In this document: positions 59,039 to 64,000 of the stretch, one piece after another
How the letters are laid out: every line of letters starts with the position of its first letter
How positions within the stretch are numbered: the stretch's first letter is position 1
Notes under the pieces: model-generated
The model's input: the letters and a program-made list of their open reading frames with translations, nothing else
Told to the model about the DNA's origin: nothing
The model's database searches: none
Assembly (NCBI GenBank): GCA_024138015.1
Contig: JAMXBB010000002.1
Span: 52,098,201 to 52,162,200 of the forward strand
Direction of reading: 5' to 3'
DNA from: Lumnitzera littorea
Lineage: Eukaryota; Streptophyta; Magnoliopsida; Myrtales; Combretaceae
Length of the DNA: 64,000 bases
Program-made: the position numbers and the translations under genes

Positions 59039-62000
59039 CTATTGACGTCCTCGGCAATATGTACTAGAGCTTGGATCTGGTGGTGGAGGTCTTCTGGCTG
59101 GCAAGGCTGACTTTCTTTCGGATAAGGGCTTCAAATCTTCTTCAGTCTCCCAGCTTGTATCTTCTTCTCCTCTATCTCTCCACTTGACCAAATATTCTTT
59201 ATGATCTTCTCCAGTGGAGGGATCTCTGACTCTTCGCTCTGCAAGGATGTCTTCCACGGCTTGACTTAGGTTAAACTTGATCTTGACGTGTGACCGCTTA
59301 GACACATTGCGAGATGGGTCTTCCATGTCTGGATAATATGGCTTCAAGACGCTGACATGAAAAACTGGATGGACCTTCAACCATACAGGAGGCTCGACCT
59401 TGTAAGCTACTCTTCCAATCTTCGATATGATAGGAACTGGACCAATGTACCTTTGGATCAATCTTCTATCCTTGTTCCTCAATGATCTGACCTGTTCTGG
59501 AAGAAGCTTTATGAGGACCTGATCTCCAACATTGAATTCTCTGGGTCGGCGATTCTGATCTGCCCATTTCTTCATTCTCTTAGAAGCCTTTTCAAGGTAC
59601 GATTTTGCTACTTCTGAACTCTGCTTCCAATCCCTGGTGAACTGATAGGCTCTTGGGCATCTCCCGGTATATGGTGCTGCCACTGTATGGGGTAACAGTG
59701 GTTGCTGACCCGTAATGATCTCTATAGGGCTCTTGTTGGAGGAAGAGCTTTGCTGGATGTTGAAACAGAATTGGGCGATATCCAGCAAGTCAACCCAATT
59801 CTTCTGGTTGGCAATGACAAAGTGCCGAAGGTATTCCTCCAGCAACCCATTGAATCTCTCTGTCTGTCCGTCACTCTGCGGATGGTAACTGGAGGTCATG
59901 CTCAGCTCAGAGCCCAGGAGTTGGAACAACTCTGTCCAAAACTTCCCTGTAAACCTGGCGTCTCTATCACTTACAATATTTTGGGGTACACCCCAGAATT
60001 TTACTACATGCTTGAAGAAAAGCTGGGCTGTCTCTTCTACGCTTGAACTCTTCGTGGTAAGAATGAAGGTGGCATACTTAGAGAACCTGTCAACAACAAC
60101 AAAAACAGATGAGTGCTCCCCTACTTTTGGTAGGGAAGTAATAAAGTCCATGGAGACGCCCTCCCATGGGTTAGAGGGCACAGGAAGTGGCTCTAAGAGG
60201 CCTGCCACCTTCTGCCTCTCAACTTTGTCCTGCTGGCAGGTTAAGCAAGTCTTCGTATACGTCATCACATCCTCCTTCATATCCGGCCAGTAATAGCCCT
60301 GCTTCAACAAGCTCCATGTCCTTTGCCAGCCTGGATGTCCAGCCCACAAAGTATCATGGCACTCTCTCATGAGTGCCCTTCTCAAGTTGCCCGCCTTCGG
60401 GACATACAATCGGCGCCCCTTTGTGTAAATGAGGTCACCTTCTACCCAAAATCTGCGCGTCTTCCCTTCTTCAACCAACTGCTTAAGATTTTTAGCCAAC
60501 AAGTCTTGACCTATGTGTTGCTTGATCTGCTCTTGAATTGAAGTCGAGATTTGACTCGCCGACTGGTGTGCAATCTGTGCTAAGGATGCTAAATCAGCTC
60601 GCCTACTTAATGCATCTGCTACCTGATTAGTCCGTCCACTGCGATACTCAATCTCCATATCAAACTCTGCAAGAAACTCTTGCCATCTGGCTTGTTTGGC
60701 TGAAAGCTTCGGTTGAGTCAATATATGGCTGGCAGCAGAATTGTCTGTCTTCACTAGAAACTTAGATCCTAGTAAATAGTGTTTCCAGGTCCTTAGATAG
60801 TGAACAATTGCAAGTAACTCCTTCTCTTGGGCTGAGTACCTGCGCTCTGTTTGATTCAGCTTCCTACTCTCATATGCCACTGGATGACCCTCTTGCAACA
60901 ACACTCCACCCAATGCAATGTCTGAGGCATCCGTGTGGACTTCAAAAGGCTTAGAAATGTCAGGAAGTACGAGGACTGGCTCCTCCGTCACTACACGCTT
61001 CAACTCCTCGAAGGCACTCTGACATATCCCATCCCATGACCATACTTAGTCCTTCTTCAATAGATCTGTGAGGGGTGCAACTCAACGGGAATATCCCTCA
61101 ACGAACTTTCTATAGTAATTTGCGAGTCCAAGGAAGGACCGCAACTCTGTTACACTCTTAGGCACTGGCCATTGCCTGATTGCTTCCACCTTTGCCATAT
61201 CCATTCGGATCTACCCTTCTTCAACAACATGACCCAGGAAGTTGATGCGCTTCTGGGCAAAGGCACATTTCTCACGCTTCACGTACAAATGATTCTCCTG
61301 CAGCTTCTTGAATACCATTCGTAAGTGCTTCATATGGTCTTGTAATGTCCTGCTATACACAACAATGTCGTCTAGATAGACGACTGCAAATTTGTCGAGA
61401 TATTCACGAAATACATTATTCATTAAGGTACAAAATGTTGCAGGAGCATTAGTGAGACCGAAGGGCATCACCAAGAACTCATAAGCGCCATACCGGGTTA
61501 CACACGTCGTTTTGGGCTCATCCCCCTCAGCAATGCGAACCTGATGATAACCTGAGCGAAGATCCAGTTTTGTAAAATATTTAGCCCCACTCAGTTGATC
61601 AAACAGATCAGCAATTAGGGGAATTGGGTAATGGTTCTTCACCGTCAGCTTATTTAGAGCTCGGTAGTCAATACATAATCTCAAACTCCCATCCTGCTTC
61701 TTTTGAAATAGAACAGGAGCCCCGTATGGTGCTTTTGAGGGTCGAATGAAGCCTGCCTCTAACAACTCATCTAATTGCTTCTTCAATTCGGCAAGTTCGG
61801 GAGGCGACATTCTGTAAGGAGCTCTGGCTGGTGGTTTGGCACCAGGAATCAATTCAATCTCGTGGTCCACCGACCTTCTGGGAGGTAATTCCTTAGGGAG
61901 CTTATTAGGCATCCCATAATCGTACTCCTTTAGGACCCTTTCTATTTCCTCTGGTATCTCTGTCTTTCTTGCTTCCTCTTTCTCTGTAAGGAAAGCTAAG

Positions 62001-63751
62001 AAAGTTGGCTCTTGATGTTTGAGGCCTCTCTTGAATTGGAGCGCTGATAACATCATAGCCCCAATATTCTTCCCTTCCTTGCCATTGTTGTTTACCCTAT
62101 TCTTCTGAACTGTCACACAGCAAGGCTTTTCACCCATGAATAACAAGCAATCTGCTGCGGGCATGGGAGCAACTCTGGCTTGTCTCAAGAAATCTATTCC
62201 AAGGACTATGCTGAAGTCATCCAATGGAACAGCTGTGAAGTTGAGATTTCCACTCCAATCTCCAACCCTCACTTTCACTCCTCTTGCAACTCCTTGGACA
62301 GGGCGGGCCTTGGAGTTAACAGCTTTAATCTGGCTAGTGTCCTCAGCAAGTACTAACCCCAACCTTTCCGCCTCAAGCACATCAATGAAGTTGTGTGTAG
62401 CACCAGAGTCTACCATTGCACTAGCACTCTTGCCATTGATGTTCAATTGGACATACATCAACTCATTGTTGTTCTTAGGCTTACGTCGCACTGAGGAACT
62501 CTTTCCAATGGCCGACAACATGTGCAATGCGCCCATTCGGGGTTGATCCTCTCCATCACTCCCTGACTCATCATCTTGGCAGGCATTCTCTACTTTTTGT
62601 GCCATAGCATTGAGTGCTGCCCTATGTGGACACTCAGCTACTTTGTGTGGGCCATTACACAAGAAACATGAGAATGAGGGCTTCTTACCTCCATTGGTTG
62701 CCCCACTCTTTCTGGACTGGTGAGAGTTATGGGGTTTCCTTTGACTCTCTCCAGTATTGCTACTACTGCTACTTGAACTTGGGGCTCCCCCACTCTTGGG
62801 TTTGCCCGACTTAACCGACTTTCCACCCTCGTGTCCTGTCGACACATTCTTCCCTTTATTGTCATGAGTGTAGTCAGTCAAGCGCTCAGCTGCTGCTTGT
62901 GCTGTAGCCAAGTTAGTAACTCGTTGCCTCTGCAACTCATTCCTGGCATAAGGCTTCAATCCTTCCAGGAAATAGAATAGCTTATCATCTTCAGCCATGC
63001 TCTTGATGTCCAACATCAATGTCGAGAACTCCCGGACATATTTTCTTATGTCATCACCCTATCGAAGTTCCCTCAACTTCTTTCGAGCATTGTACTCAAC
63101 ATTCTCAGGGAAAAACTGAGTCCGCAACTCAGCCTTCAACTCCACCCATGTATCTACATGAGCGTTGCCATTTTGGATATCCTCATATTTGGTGCGCCAC
63201 CACAGTTTGGCATCACCAGTTAAGTACATCGTAGCCATGGTGACCTTTGATCTCTCATCATTTGTCCCCACAGCAGCAAAGTACTGCTCCATATTAAATA
63301 AAAAGTTCTCCAACAACTTAGCATCCCTCACGCCAGTAAATGCCTTGGGCTCAGGCATCTTTAGATGTCCTGCATGAGCAGGATCATGAACGGGGGCAGG
63401 GATAGGAGCATTTCCCACAGCCCGAGTTAAAATAGCTACCTGTGCCCGTAGCTCTTCAACAGTCTCGATTGAGGCACGACTAGCAACTTGTCTTCTCACG
63501 TCTTCTACATGAGTCTCCAAGTGTTGTCTTGCCTCATCGGACGTTATGTGCATTTCCTCTCTGAGGGTTTGCACGGTAACACCAAAATTCTTAGCCATCT
63601 TAGTCATCTTAGCATTCATCTCTTGATGATTGGTCTCAACTTCAGCCACTCTTACTGACAATGCGACTAAATCATCAATCCGCTTAGATACTCCCTTGAG
63701 GATTTCCTCAAAGCTATCAAGCTTCTTGCTCACTTCCTCTTGTCGTGTCAT
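59039..63751 (-). pseudogene. Chromovirus gag-pol, single 1570-codon frame with four stops
   Basis: One uninterrupted reading frame except for stops at codons 231 (TAG), 847 (TAG), 890 (TGA) and 902 (TAA). Each is explainable by one C-to-T change from CAG, CAG, CGA and CAA. Domains by codon: gag coiled coil about 1-100 and capsid about 125-300 (YLTGDAKLWWRTKY); zinc knuckle CX2CX3HX4C at 362-374; protease DSGATHNF (Asp 448); reverse transcriptase about 620-850 with KLDLRSGYHQV (Asp 730) and YLDD (792-795); RNase H from VHTDAS (Asp 941); integrase with zinc-binding His 1131/1138 and Cys 1168/1171 and the triad Asp 1201, Asp 1261, Glu 1297 (35 residues between the last two); a GPY/F-like QRYIGPVPIISKIG; and a C-terminal chromodomain with EYLVKWRDRGEEDTSWE. 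All catalytic residues I checked are intact. The stops make this copy inactive unless read through. Confidence 0.93.
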
Positions 63752-63776
63752 GGTCGTTCCTGCTAGAATAACCTAG

Positions 63777-63788
63777 GCTCTGATACCA
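63777..63788 (-). promoter_or_regulatory. Primer-binding site (initiator Met tRNA)
   Basis: The element strand reads TGGTATCAGAGC, an exact match to the common initiator-Met primer site, two bases inside the 5' LTR. Confidence 0.92.
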
Positions 63789-63790
63789 AC

Positions 63791-64000
63791 TGTCATGGTC
63801 CGAGGCTTTCGTTAGCACACAAATAGACCGTGCGGCGCTTACTATCCTGCCTCTGCAGTAGTAAGCAAGCCTAACTCGCACGCAACGCTAGCCAACCAGG
63901 CCTAAACCTGTAAGCAACACAACCAAGGAAGAAAGCCAATAGATTATAAGGGACACAATATCGAATGGAAAAAGGAATAGCACACTTTTATTAATTCCGA
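63791..64000 (-). repeat. 5' LTR of the chromovirus (partial)
   Basis: The first 210 bp on the plus strand, from tgtcatggtccgagg to the window edge, aligning base for base without gaps with 58488-58697 (205 of 210 identical). Confidence 0.92.

Larger units (their letters stand above)
58488..64000 (-). mobile_element. Chromovirus (Ty3/gypsy), nearly complete, runs off the window
   Basis: 3' LTR 58488-59021, polypurine tract 59022-59034, gag-pol 59039-63751, initiator-Met-type primer site 63777-63788, 5' LTR from 63791 to the window end (210 of about 534 bp visible). Over the shared 210 bp the LTRs differ at five sites, four of them transitions, about 97.6% identity. This makes it the youngest element seen. 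It inserted into an older integrase. The right flank is outside the window, so the target duplication cannot be checked; the left flank is ccaac. Enzyme order PR-RT-RH-IN and a C-terminal chromodomain identify a chromovirus; RNase H text (TDNSAASHILTQPKL) hints at the Galadriel group. Confidence 0.92.

Noticed and set aside
59702..63377. Plus-strand frames of up to 136 codons across the chromovirus
   Set aside because: They are antisense shadows of the 1570-codon gag-pol frame, which has full domain support.

Overview
The window is nuclear DNA of a flowering plant, probably from a large repeat-rich genome. It is AT-rich, carries a GT-AG spliced small gene, and is otherwise built almost entirely from nested plant transposable elements: Ty3/gypsy Tat-like and chromovirus elements, a Ty1/copia Sirevirus-like element, a LINE, a Mutator-like (MULE) gene with a plant mobile domain, and several inverted-repeat elements. 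Nothing suggests a bacterial, viral or organellar source. The species cannot be named from sequence alone.

Region by region. 1-5.4 kb is intergenic with one 142-bp tandem duplication. At 5.49-5.82 kb lies the only host-like gene I can support: a two-exon gene for an 80-residue secreted six-cysteine peptide. 6.1-7.1 kb holds a decayed LINE reverse-transcriptase fragment (minus strand). A 65-bp minisatellite at 9.87-10.24 kb was split by a 13.2-kb LTR element (10239-23430). That element keeps a decayed Tat-like gag-protease and then about 8.9 kb with no polymerase. This tail contains a higher-order minisatellite, a tRNA-like 121-bp tandem repeat and an inverted-repeat element, and a 488-bp solo LTR sits inside its right LTR. 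Next is a Sirevirus-like element (23619-30452, minus strand) with ~1-kb LTRs, an exact 5-bp target duplication and a gag pseudogene but no pol.

33.5-37.3 kb is a 3.7-kb solo LTR (minus). 37.6-48 kb contains two direct copies of a Tat-type LTR, one carrying an inverted-repeat insertion, and between them a copia LTR fragment, tandem repeats and a decayed MULE/plant-mobile-domain gene (41.9-44.5 kb, minus). 50.4-56.0 kb is a minus-strand Tat-like gag-protease pseudogene cut in two by a 4.06-kb solo LTR of the same family as the one at 33.5 kb. 58.0-58.5 kb is the 3' end of an older Ty3/gypsy integrase, interrupted by the youngest element in the window: a chromovirus (58488 to beyond 64000, minus) whose gag-pol is one 1570-codon frame spoiled by only four stop codons.

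The elements do not act together as a pathway; their nesting gives a relative age order. The minisatellite is older than the 13-kb element that split it. The Tat-like gag predates the 4-kb solo LTR. The integrase remnant predates the chromovirus. Most premature stops I could interpret are consistent with CAA/CAG/CGA/TGG becoming TAA/TAG/TGA, the pattern expected from deamination of methylated cytosine in silenced heterochromatin. All translations and alignments were done by eye; family names rest on recognised motifs, not on database searches.
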